A stretch of 64,000 bases of DNA, from positions 1-64,000 of the forward strand of contig JAIXZX010000010.1 of NCBI GenBank assembly GCA_027489335.1, read 5' to 3'. The notes beneath the pieces are model-generated. The model saw only the letters and a program-made list of their open reading frames with translations. It made no database searches and was not told the origin of the DNA. How positions within the stretch are numbered: position 1 is the first letter of the stretch; every line of letters begins with the position of its first letter. The translations under genes and the position numbers were made by a program. Source of the stretch: Caulobacteraceae bacterium (GTDB lineage: Bacteria > Pseudomonadota > Alphaproteobacteria > Caulobacterales > Caulobacteraceae). Of the stretch, positions 40,645-50,266 are shown piece after piece.

Positions 40645-42051
40645 TTACGCAGCGGGCGAAAGCGCGTCGTGGAGGCGGCCCAGGCTTTCGTCACGTCCAA
40701 GCGCCGTCAGGGCGCCGGCGAGGTCGGGGGCAGAGGCTGCGCCAGCCAGGCAGATTCGCAGGGCGGCGCCGAATTTCCCGATCCCGACGCCTTCGTTCTC
40801 GGCGAAAGCCCGGATCTCAGCCTCGAGGGCGGGGACATCCCAGGCGCTGGTCGCCGCGAGCCGATCCCGCAGCCGACCCAGGCGCGCGCGGGTTTCGTCG
40901 GTGAGCAGGCCGGCGGCCTTTTCGGGCATGGCCAGGGGCCGCTGCGCCAGGACGAAGACGGTCGAATCAGCCAGGTCCAGCAGCGTCTTGGCGCCGTCGC
41001 GGACCAGCGGAATGGCGCGTTCGAGCACCGGCCGCAGGTCTGCCGGGACCTTGAAATCGCGGCTTTCGTGGATGCCCGTCACCAGATCGGCGAGGCGTCC
41101 GATCTCGGCCTGGCGGATGTAGTGGTTGTTGATGTGGTTGAGCTTGGCCCAGTCGAGCCGGGCAGGCGCGCTCACCACATCGACGATGTCGAACCAGCTG
41201 ATCGCCTGCTCATCGCTGAAGATTTCGTCGTCCCCATGGCCCCAGCCCAGACGAGCCAGATAGTTGCGCATGGCCTCGGGCAGGTAGCCCATCGAGTCGA
41301 ATTCGCTCACCGCTTGCGCGCCATGGCGCTTGGAGAGCTTGGCGCCGTCGGGGCCGTGGATCAGAGGCAGGTGCGCCCAGACCGGAACCTCCCAGCCGAG
41401 CGCCTTGTAGATCAGGGTCTGCCGGGCGGCGTTGTTGAGATGGTCGTCGCCACGAATCACATGGGTCACCCCCATGTCGTGGTCATCAACGACGACGGCG
41501 AGGTTGTAGGTGGGCGAGCCGTCTGTGCGCAGCAGGATCAGGTCATCCAGATCCTTGTTCTGGAATCGGATATCGCCCTTCACCTTGTCGGCCACGACGG
41601 TGTCGCCGGTCAGCGGACTCTTCAGGCGCACGACAAAAGGTCGATCAGGGGCGTCATTCGGTGTGATGTCGCGCCAGGGGGAGCGAACGACTCGGCCCTC
41701 GGCCCGGGCGGTCTCGCGCTCGGCCTCTAGTTCTTCAGCGGTCATGTAGTCGCGATAGGCCTCGCCCCGGGCCAGCAGGTCATCCACAGCGGCCCGGTGG
41801 CGGTCGGCGCGGGCGGCCTGAAAGACCGGCGGCTCGTCAGCTTCCAAGCCTAGCCACTTCATGCCTTCGAAGATGACCTCGACGGCGGCCTCGGTGGAGC
41901 GCTCCCGGTCGGTGTCCTCGACGCGCAACAGGAACTTGCCGCCGGTGTGGCGCGCATAAAGCCAGTTGAAAAGCGCCGTACGAGCCGTGCCAATGTGCAT
42001 GGAGCCAGTGGGCGAGGGGGCGATCCGGGTGACGACGGGACGGTCGGGCAT
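40645..42051 (-). CDS. gltX: Glutamate--tRNA ligase
   Basis: Class I aminoacyl-tRNA synthetase, 468 residues from the ATG at 42049-42051 (MPDRPVVTRIAPSPTG). The HIGH-type motif is MHIGTAR and the KMSKS-type motif is AKLSKRHG. A 63-codon upstream extension would cross into the divergent comEC start and is rejected. Alphaproteobacteria often carry two gltX copies, so its tRNA specificity (Glu or also Gln) cannot be settled here. Confidence 0.95.
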   Translation of the reverse strand: MPDRPVVTRIAPSPTGSMHIGTARTALFNWLYARHTGGKFLLRVEDTDRERSTEAAVEVIFEGMKWLGLEADEPPVFQAARADRHRAAVDDLLARGEAYRDYMTAEELEAERETARAEGRVVRSPWRDITPNDAPDRPFVVRLKSPLTGDTVVADKVKGDIRFQNKDLDDLILLRTDGSPTYNLAVVVDDHDMGVTHVIRGDDHLNNAARQTLIYKALGWEVPVWAHLPLIHGPDGAKLSKRHGAQAVSEFDSMGYLPEAMRNYLARLGWGHGDDEIFSDEQAISWFDIVDVVSAPARLDWAKLNHINNHYIRQAEIGRLADLVTGIHESRDFKVPADLRPVLERAIPLVRDGAKTLLDLADSTVFVLAQRPLAMPEKAAGLLTDETRARLGRLRDRLAATSAWDVPALEAEIRAFAENEGVGIGKFGAALRICLAGAASAPDLAGALTALGRDESLGRLHDALSPAA

Positions 42052-42070
42052 CGAGGTCGGGGGTCTTGAG

Positions 42071-44257
42071 GTGTCGCAGGCCGGCGGGATCGCCGGGCGA
42101 TGGGGCCGGCGTCTTAGCACGCGCCTGTCCAGCCCTCCTAGTGTGCGGGACCTTCTCGGCGCCCTTGGCCGCCAGTTGGTCGACCAGGCCGATCGCTGGA
42201 GCCTGTGGACGCCGGTGGCGTTTGGCGTCGGCTGCGCCATCTATTTCACCCTGGGCCGTGAGCCGCTGACCTGGGTCGCCTTCGGGGCCCTGGGGGTGGC
42301 GATGGCGCTGCTGGCGGCGGCGCGGCGGCTGCCGGTGAGCCGGGAGACGGCGCTCGTCCTGATCCTCGCCGCCTTCGCCCTGGCTGGGTTTTCCACAGCC
42401 AAACTCCGCACCCAGGCGGTGGCTGGGCCTGTCGTCCCGGTCCTGAGCGGTCCGGCCCATGTGGAAGGCTGGGTGGTCGATGTCGCAAGCCCGGGCCAGA
42501 GCGGCGGCAGCCGCATTATCGTCGCCCCGACCCATATCGAGGGGCTGGCCCCTGAGGCCACCCCCACGCGACTGCGCCTGACCCTTCGTGACGTCGTCCC
42601 GCCGGCGCCGGGCACGGCGGTGCGCGTGCTGGCCCTGGTGAACCCGCCCCCACCGCCGGCGAGCCCGGGGGGTTACGACTTCGCCCGCGACGCCTTCTAC
42701 GAGAGCATAGGCGGGGTGGGCTTTGCGCTGACGCCGCCCCAGGGCGTCACCCTGGCGCCTCCGCCGGCCCGGCTGGTCCTGGATATGCGGATCAACGCCG
42801 CGCGTTGGCGACTGGCGCAACAGATCGTGGCCAGCATGGGGCCCGAGACCGGCGGTCTCGCCGCGGCCATGGTGATGGGCAACCAGGCCTTCATTCCGCC
42901 GGACCAGCTGGAGGACATGCGCGCCTCCGGGCTCGCCCATCTGATCTCCATCTCCGGGCTGCACATGGCGATTGTGGGCGGGTTCGTCTTCGCCGCGGTG
43001 CGCGCCGGCGCTGCGGCCTGGCCGTGGCTGGCGCTACGGGTGTCCAGCAAGAAGGTGGCCGCCGTCCTCGGATTGGCCGCGGTCGGGTGCTACCTTGTGG
43101 TTTCTGGCGCGCCAGCCCCGGCCGAACGGGCGGCGATCACCGCCTCGGTCGCCTTCGCCGCCGTGATCTTTGACCGACGGGCCATCAGCCTGCACGGCCT
43201 GGCGCTCGCCGCCCTGATCGTCATGCTGATCCATCCTGAGGCGGTCACCGAGCCCGGTTTTCAGATGTCGTTTGCGGCCACGGCCGCCCTGGTGGCGCTC
43301 GCCGAAGCCTGGCCGCAGGCCATCCGTGAGATCAGCGCGCCCTGGCCGATCCGCCTGGCGCAGACCGCCATGACCTGGCTTGCCGCGAGCCTTGCGGCGA
43401 GTTTCGTCGCAGGCATGGCCACCGGCCCGTTCGCCCTGCAGCATTTCAACCGGATGGCCACCTATGGCCTGGCGGCCAACCTGGCGGCCTCTCCGATTTC
43501 GTCCTTCCTGATGATGCCCAGCCTTGCCATCGGCGCGGCTCTAACGCCCCTGGGCCTCGGCGATCTGCCGTTGATGGTGTCGGGTTGGGGGATCGCAGCC
43601 ATCACCTGGGTCGCCCAGGCGGCGGCCGAGGCCCCTGGCGCCAATTTGCTGGTGCCCAGCGCCCCCGCCTGGGCGCTGCCCAGCGCCTTCCTGGGCATTC
43701 TCTGGATGTGTCTCTGGCGGGGGTGGGTGCGTTGGCTGGGCCTGCCCTTCGCCCTGGCTGTGAGCCTCGCGCCCAGGCCTGAGTCGCCGACCGTCTGGAT
43801 CGCCGCTGACGGGGCGCAGGTGGCGGTGCGGCAGGCCGGCGAGGCCGTTCTGCTGCGGCCGGAGGTCAAGCGTTTCGCCGCGGAGCGCTGGGCGCAGCGC
43901 CACGGGCTTGTCGCCAGCGCAGACGAAGCGCCGCGGGATGAGATGTTCGTCTGCGATCGTTGGACCTGTCGCCCGCAGCCTGAGGCCCCGGTCTCCGTCG
44001 CCGCCTACTGGAGCCGAAAGGTCCCTGATGCCGAGACCCTGGCCACACTCTGCGCCTCAGCCGAACTGGTCATCGTCAGGCCGTCCCTCGCCCAGGACCC
44101 TTGTCCCGGTCGGATCGTGCTCAGTGGCGCCGACTTCGCCCAGGGTGGTTCAGTGGAGCTGAGCCAGGGGAAGGATGGGGTCTTGCGCGCCCGCTGGGCC
44201 CAGGACCTGCGCGGTCATCGGCCCTGGAGTTGGAGCCCTAGTGGTAACGCCGAATGA
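42071..44257 (+). CDS. comEC: ComEC/Rec2-type competence membrane protein
   Basis: Polytopic inner-membrane protein homologous to the DNA-uptake channel ComEC. About 728 residues from GTG 42071; GTG 42143 (704 residues) is an equally possible start. A DUF4131-like N-terminal domain is followed by the Competence domain with [20 protein letters not shown] and [13 protein letters not shown], many helices, then a 130-residue soluble tail. No metallo-beta-lactamase motif (HxHxDH) is present, so it is the short form. Adjacent to gltX and lexA as in other Caulobacterales. It overlaps the lexA end by 20 bases. Confidence 0.9.
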   Translation: MSQAGGIAGRWGRRLSTRLSSPPSVRDLLGALGRQLVDQADRWSLWTPVAFGVGCAIYFTLGREPLTWVAFGALGVAMALLAAARRLPVSRETALVLILAAFALAGFSTAKLRTQAVAGPVVPVLSGPAHVEGWVVDVASPGQSGGSRIIVAPTHIEGLAPEATPTRLRLTLRDVVPPAPGTAVRVLALVNPPPPPASPGGYDFARDAFYESIGGVGFALTPPQGVTLAPPPARLVLDMRINAARWRLAQQIVASMGPETGGLAAAMVMGNQAFIPPDQLEDMRASGLAHLISISGLHMAIVGGFVFAAVRAGAAAWPWLALRVSSKKVAAVLGLAAVGCYLVVSGAPAPAERAAITASVAFAAVIFDRRAISLHGLALAALIVMLIHPEAVTEPGFQMSFAATAALVALAEAWPQAIREISAPWPIRLAQTAMTWLAASLAASFVAGMATGPFALQHFNRMATYGLAANLAASPISSFLMMPSLAIGAALTPLGLGDLPLMVSGWGIAAITWVAQAAAEAPGANLLVPSAPAWALPSAFLGILWMCLWRGWVRWLGLPFALAVSLAPRPESPTVWIAADGAQVAVRQAGEAVLLRPEVKRFAAERWAQRHGLVASADEAPRDEMFVCDRWTCRPQPEAPVSVAAYWSRKVPDAETLATLCASAELVIVRPSLAQDPCPGRIVLSGADFAQGGSVELSQGKDGVLRARWAQDLRGHRPWSWSPSGNAE

Positions 44258-44933
44258 GGCCGACGAGACGCCCCTGCACCGCGACCTGATCGGGACCGAA
44301 GATGCGGGTTTCGTAGGCTGGATTTGCGGCTTCCAGTGCGATGGAGGCGCCCTTGCGACGTAGCCGTTTCAAGGTGGCTTCCTCGCCCATCACCAGGGCG
44401 ACCACGATCTCCCCGGAGTTGGCGGAGTCGGCGCGCCGGATCACCACATAGTCGCCGTCCAGAATGCCGGCGTTGATCATCGAGTCGCCCTGGACCTCGA
44501 GCACGAAGTGTTCGCCAGCCCCCAGCATGGATTCGGGCACATGCAGGCGATCCCGTTCCTGCTGGATGGCCTCGATGGGCGTGCCGGCCGCGATCTTGCC
44601 GAGCACCGAGAGCTCCCGCGTGTCGTTGGCCGCAGCGACCGCAGGGGCCGAATCTCCAGGCGTGACGAGTTGTGGTTTGAACGCCTGTCGCCCCTTGGGT
44701 GGGGCGGATGTCGTCGCTTCCTGGGGCAGTTTCACCACCTCAAGCGCGCGAGCCCGATGTGGCAGGCGCCGCAGGAAGCCTCGTTCCTCAAGCGCGGTGA
44801 TCAGCCGATGGATGCCGGACTTGGACGCCAGGTCCAGGGCTTCCTTCATCTCGTCGAAGGAGGGCGAGACGCCGGTTTCCTTGATCCGCTCATGGATGAA
44901 CATGAGCAGTTCGTGCTGCTTACGGGTCAGCAT
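44238..44933 (-). CDS. lexA: LexA repressor
   Basis: SOS transcriptional repressor that self-cleaves on contact with RecA filaments. 231 residues from ATG 44931-44933 ([20 protein letters not shown]). Winged-helix DNA-binding domain at residues 1-65, a 50-residue linker longer than in E. coli, Ala-Gly cleavage site in LGKIAAGTP, then the S24 peptidase domain with catalytic S151 in QGDSMINAG and K189 in ATLKRLRR. An upstream eight-codon extension is rejected since it has no ribosome site. Its promoter has an SOS box, so it is autoregulated. Confidence 0.97.
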   Translation of the reverse strand: MLTRKQHELLMFIHERIKETGVSPSFDEMKEALDLASKSGIHRLITALEERGFLRRLPHRARALEVVKLPQEATTSAPPKGRQAFKPQLVTPGDSAPAVAAANDTRELSVLGKIAAGTPIEAIQQERDRLHVPESMLGAGEHFVLEVQGDSMINAGILDGDYVVIRRADSANSGEIVVALVMGEEATLKRLRRKGASIALEAANPAYETRIFGPDQVAVQGRLVGLIRRYH

Positions 44934-44951
44934 GGGTCTTCCCAACCTTGA

Positions 44952-44966
44952 GAACAAAGCGCAAAC
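44952..44966. promoter_or_regulatory. Degenerate second SOS-like site in the lexA leader
   Basis: GAAC-AAAGCGC-AAAC has one perfect and one imperfect half-site with the right 7-base spacing, between the perfect SOS box and the lexA ATG. It could add cooperative binding; the mismatch makes this uncertain. Confidence 0.35.
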
Positions 44967-44975
44967 GTTAGCGAT

Positions 44976-44990
44976 GTTCTCTAGGCGTTC
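44976..44990. promoter_or_regulatory. LexA SOS box at the lexA promoter
   Basis: GTTCTCTAGGCGTTC is a perfect GTTC-N7-GTTC, 43 bases upstream of the lexA ATG. On the minus strand it overlaps the CCTAGAGA sequence that serves as a plausible -10 for the TTGACA at 44999-45004. LexA binding would block its own promoter. Confidence 0.9.
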
Positions 44991-44998
44991 TATCTTAA

Positions 44999-45004
44999 TG
45001 TCAA
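44999..45004 (-). promoter_or_regulatory. -35 element of lexA
   Basis: The minus strand reads TTGACA here, a perfect -35. The region between it and the ATG contains the SOS box covering the likely -10. The promoter sits in the 111-base gap after the SGNH-like gene, so lexA has its own promoter apart from the trp genes. Confidence 0.6.
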
Positions 45005-45044
45005 GTTACCGCCCTGGAAGCGTCGGCGCGCCGGCGATCGGGCG

Positions 45045-46007
45045 TCACGGGGCCGCGTAGTTCAGCGGCAGGGTCGTAGGATAGGTGGCCAGAAAGCGTT
45101 CTGCGACAAAGTGCAGGACGATGTCCGGTTGCTCGCGCCTGATGATCTCGGCGAGCACATCGCCTTCATGCCAGACATAGACCGAGCGGGAGAAGTGCTC
45201 GGCCAGAAAGGGGATCGAATCGGTCGCCGTGGAATCACGGAAGACGACCGCCCGCGGCAGGGCCGAATCGGCGATCTCGTAGATCAGCATTTCCCGACCA
45301 TGGAAGCCGGCCTCATCCTCGGGCGTCAGAGGCACGCGTTTGGCCCTCACCAGGGCCTCGTCCATATTGTACTTGATCGTGATTTCCAGCATGGCTCGCC
45401 AGCGACCGTAATCGGCGTCGATGTCGAACTCAGGCCTCTGGGTCTCATCGAGCTGCACGAACACATCGCCTTCGAATCCGGCTCGCGCTGGTAGCAGTTC
45501 GCTTGAGGTGATGGCCGGTCGCGTGCAGACGCCGGCCTTGTCGAGGGTCTCGACCACGAACCTGTAGAGCAGATAGCCGCCTAGCCAGTTCACGTGGGTG
45601 TCGCCACGGAAGTAGAGGAAGCCCAGCCGCTTCATCCTCTCGAACCACGGTTGCAGGTAGCTGACCTGCGCCGGGAAGGCGCTGGCCATCCAGGTGGCGG
45701 GCCGGCCGGGGTCGGACCTGAGCTCCGCCAAGCCCATCGGCAGGTATTCCTGATAGGCGACGCTCTTCTCGGGCGTGATGAACATCAGGTAGGGGGTCGG
45801 CGCCAGAGCCTCGAGCCGCGCCTTCAATATGGCGGCGACCTGATCGCGTTCACGCCGGGTCCATCGGGTGATCCCGAACTGCCAGGGCAGAAAGTCATTG
45901 GTGTCGTTGACCAGGAAGACCCAGCCCCCGGGCGCGGCGAGCGCCTTGCCGGGCTGGCGAGCCTTGGCGGCCGCCACGCGGCGGGCGGCCTTGCGCCGCC
46001 AGATCAC
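45045..46007 (-). CDS. SGNH hydrolase-like protein, AlgJ/AlgX-type acyltransferase fold
   Basis: A 320-residue protein with GTG start at 46005-46007 overlapping the trpC stop by 4 bases. N-terminal [19 protein letters not shown], a D136-T-H138 motif in [17 protein letters not shown] and a Ser in [15 protein letters not shown] (S259) correspond in order to the Asp-His...Ser triad of AlgJ/AlgX O-acetyltransferases. No signal peptide or membrane helix is seen; the N-terminus is Arg/Lys-rich. Those relatives act in the periplasm on polysaccharides, so either it works in the cytoplasm or secretion is unconventional. Family-level call by motif order only; substrate unknown. Confidence 0.65.
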   Translation of the reverse strand: MIWRRKAARRVAAAKARQPGKALAAPGGWVFLVNDTNDFLPWQFGITRWTRRERDQVAAILKARLEALAPTPYLMFITPEKSVAYQEYLPMGLAELRSDPGRPATWMASAFPAQVSYLQPWFERMKRLGFLYFRGDTHVNWLGGYLLYRFVVETLDKAGVCTRPAITSSELLPARAGFEGDVFVQLDETQRPEFDIDADYGRWRAMLEITIKYNMDEALVRAKRVPLTPEDEAGFHGREMLIYEIADSALPRAVVFRDSTATDSIPFLAEHFSRSVYVWHEGDVLAEIIRREQPDIVLHFVAERFLATYPTTLPLNYAAP

Positions 46008-46792
46008 GACATCAGATCGCGAACGGCGGCGGTCACGTCAGCCTGACGCATCAGGCTTTCCCCGACCAGCATCGCCCGGGCGCCGGCGGCGGACAGGCGT
46101 CGAACGTCGGCCGGGCCTGTGATGCCGCTCTCGGTGACCAGCAGGGCGTCGGCCGGCGCGAGGGCGGCGAGGCGTTCGGTTGTCGCCAGATCGGTTTCGA
46201 AGGTGCGCAGGTTGCGATTGTTCACCCCCACGAGATCCGCGCCCATCCGGCCGGCGCGGGCCATCTCGTCCTCGTCATGCACCTCGACCAGAGCGTCCAT
46301 GCCGAGCCGGCGGGCCTCGGCCAGCAGCTCACTGGCCAGGACGTCATCGACCATCGCCAGGATGATCAGGATGGCGTCGGCGCCCAGGGCGCGGGATTCG
46401 GCGACCTGCCAGGGGTCCACCAGAAACTCCTTGCGCAGGGCCGGCAGGCTGACCGCCTCCCGGCCAGCGGTGAGATAGCCGTCGGCGCCCTGGAAGCTCG
46501 GCCCGTCCGTCAGGATCGACAGGCAGGCTGCGCCCCCGGCCTCGTAGGCCTTGGCCAAGGCGGGCGGATCGAAGTCTGCGCGGATCAACCCCTTGGACGG
46601 CGAGGCCTTCTTGATCTCGGCGATCAGGGCCAGGCGCCCAGGCCTGTGGGCCGTCCTCAGGGCGTTCAGAAAGCCACGGGGCGGGGAGGGCGCCTTCGCC
46701 GCCGCCTCCACCTCGGCCTGGGTCCGCTCACGTTTGCGGCTCGCCACTTCGTCGCGCTTGTAGGCGGCGATCTTGTCCAGCACGTCGCTCAT
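46004..46792 (-). CDS. trpC: Indole-3-glycerol phosphate synthase
   Basis: Ring closure step of tryptophan synthesis; TIM barrel, 262 residues from ATG 46790-46792. Motifs: [20 protein letters not shown] near residue 62-80 with catalytic Lys, [20 protein letters not shown] (core KEFLVDPWQ), and [15 protein letters not shown]. Not fused to TrpF. It overlaps trpD by 4 bases and the SGNH-like gene by 4 bases. Confidence 0.96.
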   Translation of the reverse strand: MSDVLDKIAAYKRDEVASRKRERTQAEVEAAAKAPSPPRGFLNALRTAHRPGRLALIAEIKKASPSKGLIRADFDPPALAKAYEAGGAACLSILTDGPSFQGADGYLTAGREAVSLPALRKEFLVDPWQVAESRALGADAILIILAMVDDVLASELLAEARRLGMDALVEVHDEDEMARAGRMGADLVGVNNRNLRTFETDLATTERLAALAPADALLVTESGITGPADVRRLSAAGARAMLVGESLMRQADVTAAVRDLMS

Positions 46793-47802
46793 GAGGCGGT
46801 GATCTCGCAAAGCTTGTTCAGGGCGCTCAGGGCGCGACCGTCGTCCAGAACCTGTCTGGCCAACTCGACGCCTTCGCGGAGAGTCTCGACCCGCTCGCCC
46901 ACCAGGAAGGCGGCCGCGGCGTTCAGCGCGACGATATCGCGATAGGCCCCAGTCTCGCCTTCCAGGAGACGACGCAGAGCCTCAGCGTTGGCCTCCGGCG
47001 CCCCGCCCGTCAGGTCGGAGAGGGCGGCCCTGGGCAGGCCCACGGCCTCGGGGGAGATGGTGAACAGGCGCACCTGCCCATCCTTCCATTCGGCCACCTG
47101 GGTCTCGCCCGTGGTTGTCATCTCGTCCATGCCGGCCCCATGGACCACCCAGGCGCGCTCAGCGCCCAGGCCGCCCAGCACGCGGGCGAGGGGTTCGACC
47201 CAGCGCTCGGAAAACACGCCTAGCACCTGACGCTGAGCGCCGGCGGGATTGCTCAGGGGCCCCAGGAGGTTGAACAGGGTGCGGAAGCCAAGCTCAGCCC
47301 GGATCGGCGAGACATGTTTCATTGCGCCATGGTGGACCTGGGCGAACAGGAAGCAGAGGCCGGCCTCATCCAGGGCGCGCAACTGCTGCTCACGACCAGC
47401 GGTAATGTTGACGCCCAGTGCGGCGAGCACATCGGCTGCGCCGGACCGGGAGGAGAGCGCCCGGTTGCCATGCTTGGCCACCTTCAGCCCGCCGCCGGCC
47501 GCCACGAAGGCCACCGCGGTGGAGATGTTCAGGGTGTGCAGGCCATCGCCGCCGGTCCCGCACACATCGATCACCTGATAAGGGTGATCCAGGTTGATGG
47601 CGGCCTCGCGCATAGCCCGGGCGCTAGCGGTGATCTCGCCGACCGTCTCGCCGCGCATGCGCATGGCGGTCAGGGCTGCGGCGATCTGGGCCGGAGTCGG
47701 CTCACCGCGCAGGCAGGCGGCGAAGAAGACCTGGGCGTCTTCCTCAGAAAGCGTCGCGCCATCCGCCAGGCGGGCGAGAAGCGGCTTGAAGGCCTCGGAC
47801 AT
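46789..47802 (-). CDS. trpD: Anthranilate phosphoribosyltransferase
   Basis: Transfers phosphoribosyl from PRPP to anthranilate, second step of tryptophan synthesis; 337 residues. The PRPP-binding [20 protein letters not shown] (core DVCGTGGDG), [20 protein letters not shown] (core KHGNRALSS) and the [11 protein letters not shown] motif are intact. Separate from TrpG here. Starts 9 bases after the trpG stop. Confidence 0.97.
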   Translation of the reverse strand: MSEAFKPLLARLADGATLSEEDAQVFFAACLRGEPTPAQIAAALTAMRMRGETVGEITASARAMREAAINLDHPYQVIDVCGTGGDGLHTLNISTAVAFVAAGGGLKVAKHGNRALSSRSGAADVLAALGVNITAGREQQLRALDEAGLCFLFAQVHHGAMKHVSPIRAELGFRTLFNLLGPLSNPAGAQRQVLGVFSERWVEPLARVLGGLGAERAWVVHGAGMDEMTTTGETQVAEWKDGQVRLFTISPEAVGLPRAALSDLTGGAPEANAEALRRLLEGETGAYRDIVALNAAAAFLVGERVETLREGVELARQVLDDGRALSALNKLCEITAS

Positions 47803-47811
47803 GGGGAAGCC

Positions 47812-48402
47812 TCAGGCCGGGCTCAGGCGCTTTGCGCCGGCCAGGTCCAGGAAGTTGGACAAGAGGGCGTGGCCGCCTTCGGTGGCGATGGACTCGGGAT
47901 GGAACTGAACCCCGAAGATCGGCCGGCTCACATGCTGCAGGCCCATGACCTCGCCATCCTCGGTCCAGGCGGTGATCTCCAGCACCTCAGGCATGGTTTC
48001 GCGGCGGACCGACAGGCTGTGATAGCGGGTGGCGGTGAAGGGGTTGGGCATGCCGGCGAAGACGCCCTTGCCGGTGTGATGCATGGGGCTGGTCTTGCCG
48101 TGCATCAGGCTGGCGGCCCGGATGACCTCGCCCCCGAAGGCCTGGCCGATGGCCTGGTGCCCCAGGCAGACCCCAAGAATCGGCAGGTCTTGCGGCGCCT
48201 TGGCCAGCAAATCCAGGCAGACGCCGGCCTCATTGGGGGTGCAGGGGCCAGGCGACAGAAGCACGCCCTCGGGCTTCAGCGCGATCGCCTCTTCGGCGCT
48301 CAGCGCATCATTGCGGTGGACCAGCGTTTCGGCCCCAAGCTCGTTCAGATAGTGGACGAGGTTGTAGGTGAAGCTGTCGTAGTTATCGACGACCAGGATC
48401 AT
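47812..48402 (-). CDS. trpG: Anthranilate synthase component II (glutamine amidotransferase)
   Basis: Supplies ammonia from glutamine to TrpE, 196 residues. Class I amidotransferase triad is present: Cys in [16 protein letters not shown], His and Glu in [16 protein letters not shown]-terminal [18 protein letters not shown] is characteristic. It heads the trpG-trpD-trpC run and has its own upstream region with an inverted repeat. Confidence 0.97.
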   Translation of the reverse strand: MILVVDNYDSFTYNLVHYLNELGAETLVHRNDALSAEEAIALKPEGVLLSPGPCTPNEAGVCLDLLAKAPQDLPILGVCLGHQAIGQAFGGEVIRAASLMHGKTSPMHHTGKGVFAGMPNPFTATRYHSLSVRRETMPEVLEITAWTEDGEVMGLQHVSRPIFGVQFHPESIATEGGHALLSNFLDLAGAKRLSPA

Positions 48403-48419
48403 GCCATTCCTCTAGAGCG

Positions 48420-48439
48420 GGTTCCGATATCTGGGAACC
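48420..48439. promoter_or_regulatory. Inverted repeat in the trpG / small-ORF divergent region
   Basis: GGTTCC (48420-48425) and GGAACC (48434-48439) form a 20-base inverted repeat, about 18 bases upstream of trpG and 64 bases upstream of the divergent small ORF. It could be an operator for either gene. No SOS box or tryptophan-rich leader peptide is seen. Confidence 0.35.
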
Positions 48440-48503
48440 GGTTATCGGACGAAAGCTCGCCGCAGCGATAAGCGCCACATTGCATATGGTGTCAGGCGCG
48501 CCG

Positions 48504-48737
48504 ATGCTGAACCTCATGTCTCTGACCGATTCCGCCCTGGATCCCGACGCCATCGCCCAGGCCAGACGCCTTCTGGCCCCTGAGATGAAGAAGGAGCGTC
48601 TTTGGCCCGTGGTCGCAGCGGCGGCCTTCGCGGCCGTGGCCGCCTTGGCCCTGGCCGGCGCGATGATCACCGCGCCCCCCGTGGTCAGCCAGCCCATGAT
48701 CGATACAGAGGCCGAAGCGGCGCAGCCCGTCCTCTAG
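48504..48737 (+). CDS. Small single-helix membrane protein between trpG and trpE
   Basis: ATG 48504 gives 77 residues (MLNLMSLTDSALDPDAIAQA...); ATG 48486 or 48516 are alternatives. A charged N-terminal part with DPDAIAQARRLLAPEMKKE is followed by one hydrophobic helix (about residues 34-56) and a short acidic tail. It lies on the opposite strand to all trp genes, divergent from trpG, and its TAG overlaps the trpE stop tail to tail (CTAG 48734-48737). The family is unknown. The clear helix and tight packing argue it is real. Confidence 0.65.
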   Translation: MLNLMSLTDSALDPDAIAQARRLLAPEMKKERLWPVVAAAAFAAVAALALAGAMITAPPVVSQPMIDTEAEAAQPVL

Positions 48738-50266
48738 ACGAAGCGCCAGGCGTCCTCCGCCGCACGGCGCAGGGCGCGGGCCTTGTGCAGGGTCTCGTCA
48801 TACTCGGCGTCCGGATCGGAGTCGGCCACCACGCCGCCGCCGGCCTGGATGTACATCTGGCCGTCCTTGAAGCAGGCGGTGCGCAGGACGATGCAGGTGT
48901 CCACTGAGCCGTCGGCGCCGAAATAGCCCACCGCGCCAGCATAGGCGACGCCGCGCTTTTCGATTTCCAGCTCGTCGATGATCTGCATGGCCCGAACCTT
49001 AGGCGCCCCGGACAGGGTGCCGGCCGGCAGGGCGGCCATCAGCACGTCCACCGGATCGACCCCTTCGGGGGCGTCCCCCTCAACATTGGAGACGAGGTGC
49101 ATGACGTGGCTGTAGCGCTCCACGAAGAAGGAGTCGGTGACCCGAACCGCCGGGCCCTTGGCGCGGGGCGTCTCGGCGTTCCGGCCCGGCTGACGCAACA
49201 TGGCGACGCGGCCCACATCGTTGCGACCAAGATCCAGCAGCATCAGGTGCTCCGCCCGCTCCTTGGGATCGGCGATAAGTTCCTGCTCGAGGGCGAGGTC
49301 CTCTTCCGGCGTCGCACCGCGGGGGCGGGTGCCGGCGATGGGGCGGATGGTGATCTTGCCATCCCGCAGACGGACCAGGATCTCCGGACTTGAGCCCGCC
49401 AGCTGGAAGTCGCCGAAGTTCAGATAGAACAGGAAGGGCGACGGATTTGTCCGCCGCAGCGACCGGTACAGCGCCAGGGGATCCAGCGGAAAGGGCGCCC
49501 GGAACCTGTGGCTGGGCACCACCTGGAAGATATCGCCGGCCCGGATGTAGGCCTTCGCTTTCTCGACGATCTCCCGATAGGTCTCACGGCTCACCGGCGT
49601 CGTGAAGGCGTCCGGGGTCGCGACGCCCTGACCGGTGAGGCCTGGTGCGGGACGGCGGAGGTCCTCGCGCACAGCCTCAAGCCGGGCCTTGGCGGCGGCA
49701 TAGGCGGCCTCCGCCGACGCGGCGCCCGGACGCACCGTCGTGGCCAGGATGATCTCCTGCCCGATGGCGTCGAAAATGGCGACGATGGACGGCCGGGTCA
49801 TGATCCCGTCGGGCAAGCCCAGCGGGTCGGGATTGATATTGGGCAGACGCTCCACCAGCCGGACCATGTCGTAGCCCAGGGCGCCGAAGACGCCGGCCAC
49901 CATGGGCGGCAGGCCCTTGGGGATTTCCAGCCGGGCGCTGGCGACGAGGTCACGCAGGGAGTCGAGGGTCGACGCCGCCTGAGCCGTGAAGCGACCAGCC
50001 GCGATGTCGTCGCCCTCGGCGATCTCGGCGACCTGGCCTCTACACCTCCAGACCAGATCCGGCTTGAGGGTGATCACCGAATACCGCCCGCGCCAGGCGC
50101 CGCCCTCCACCGACTCGAACAGGAAGGCGTAGGGCTGGCCCTGGGCGATCTTGAGATAGGCCGAGACCGGCGTCTCCAGATCATCAATCAGGCGGGTCCA
50201 GACCACCTGGGCCGCGCCCGACTCATAGCGGACGGTGAAATCGGCGGATTCGGGCTCCAGGCTCAC
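48734..50266 (-). CDS. trpE: Anthranilate synthase component I
   Basis: Converts chorismate to anthranilate with TrpG, 510 residues from GTG 50264-50266. C-terminal chorismate-binding fold with RPIAGTRPRGATPEEDLALE, LGRNDVGRVAMLRQPG, GTLSGAPKVRAMQIIDELE and YAGAVGYFG. The N-terminal domain has LLES-like feedback-site region in VFLFES (here AFLFESVEGG). The GTGA overlap with the upstream folding-factor gene shows co-transcription with it rather than with trpGDC. Confidence 0.96.
   Translation of the reverse strand: MSLEPESADFTVRYESGAAQVVWTRLIDDLETPVSAYLKIAQGQPYAFLFESVEGGAWRGRYSVITLKPDLVWRCRGQVAEIAEGDDIAAGRFTAQAASTLDSLRDLVASARLEIPKGLPPMVAGVFGALGYDMVRLVERLPNINPDPLGLPDGIMTRPSIVAIFDAIGQEIILATTVRPGAASAEAAYAAAKARLEAVREDLRRPAPGLTGQGVATPDAFTTPVSRETYREIVEKAKAYIRAGDIFQVVPSHRFRAPFPLDPLALYRSLRRTNPSPFLFYLNFGDFQLAGSSPEILVRLRDGKITIRPIAGTRPRGATPEEDLALEQELIADPKERAEHLMLLDLGRNDVGRVAMLRQPGRNAETPRAKGPAVRVTDSFFVERYSHVMHLVSNVEGDAPEGVDPVDVLMAALPAGTLSGAPKVRAMQIIDELEIEKRGVAYAGAVGYFGADGSVDTCIVLRTACFKDGQMYIQAGGGVVADSDPDAEYDETLHKARALRRAAEDAWRFV

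Noticed and set aside
42241..42964. Long minus-strand extensions upstream of gltX into comEC
   Set aside because: The gltX start at 42051 matches the family N-terminus; upstream frames are the comEC complement.
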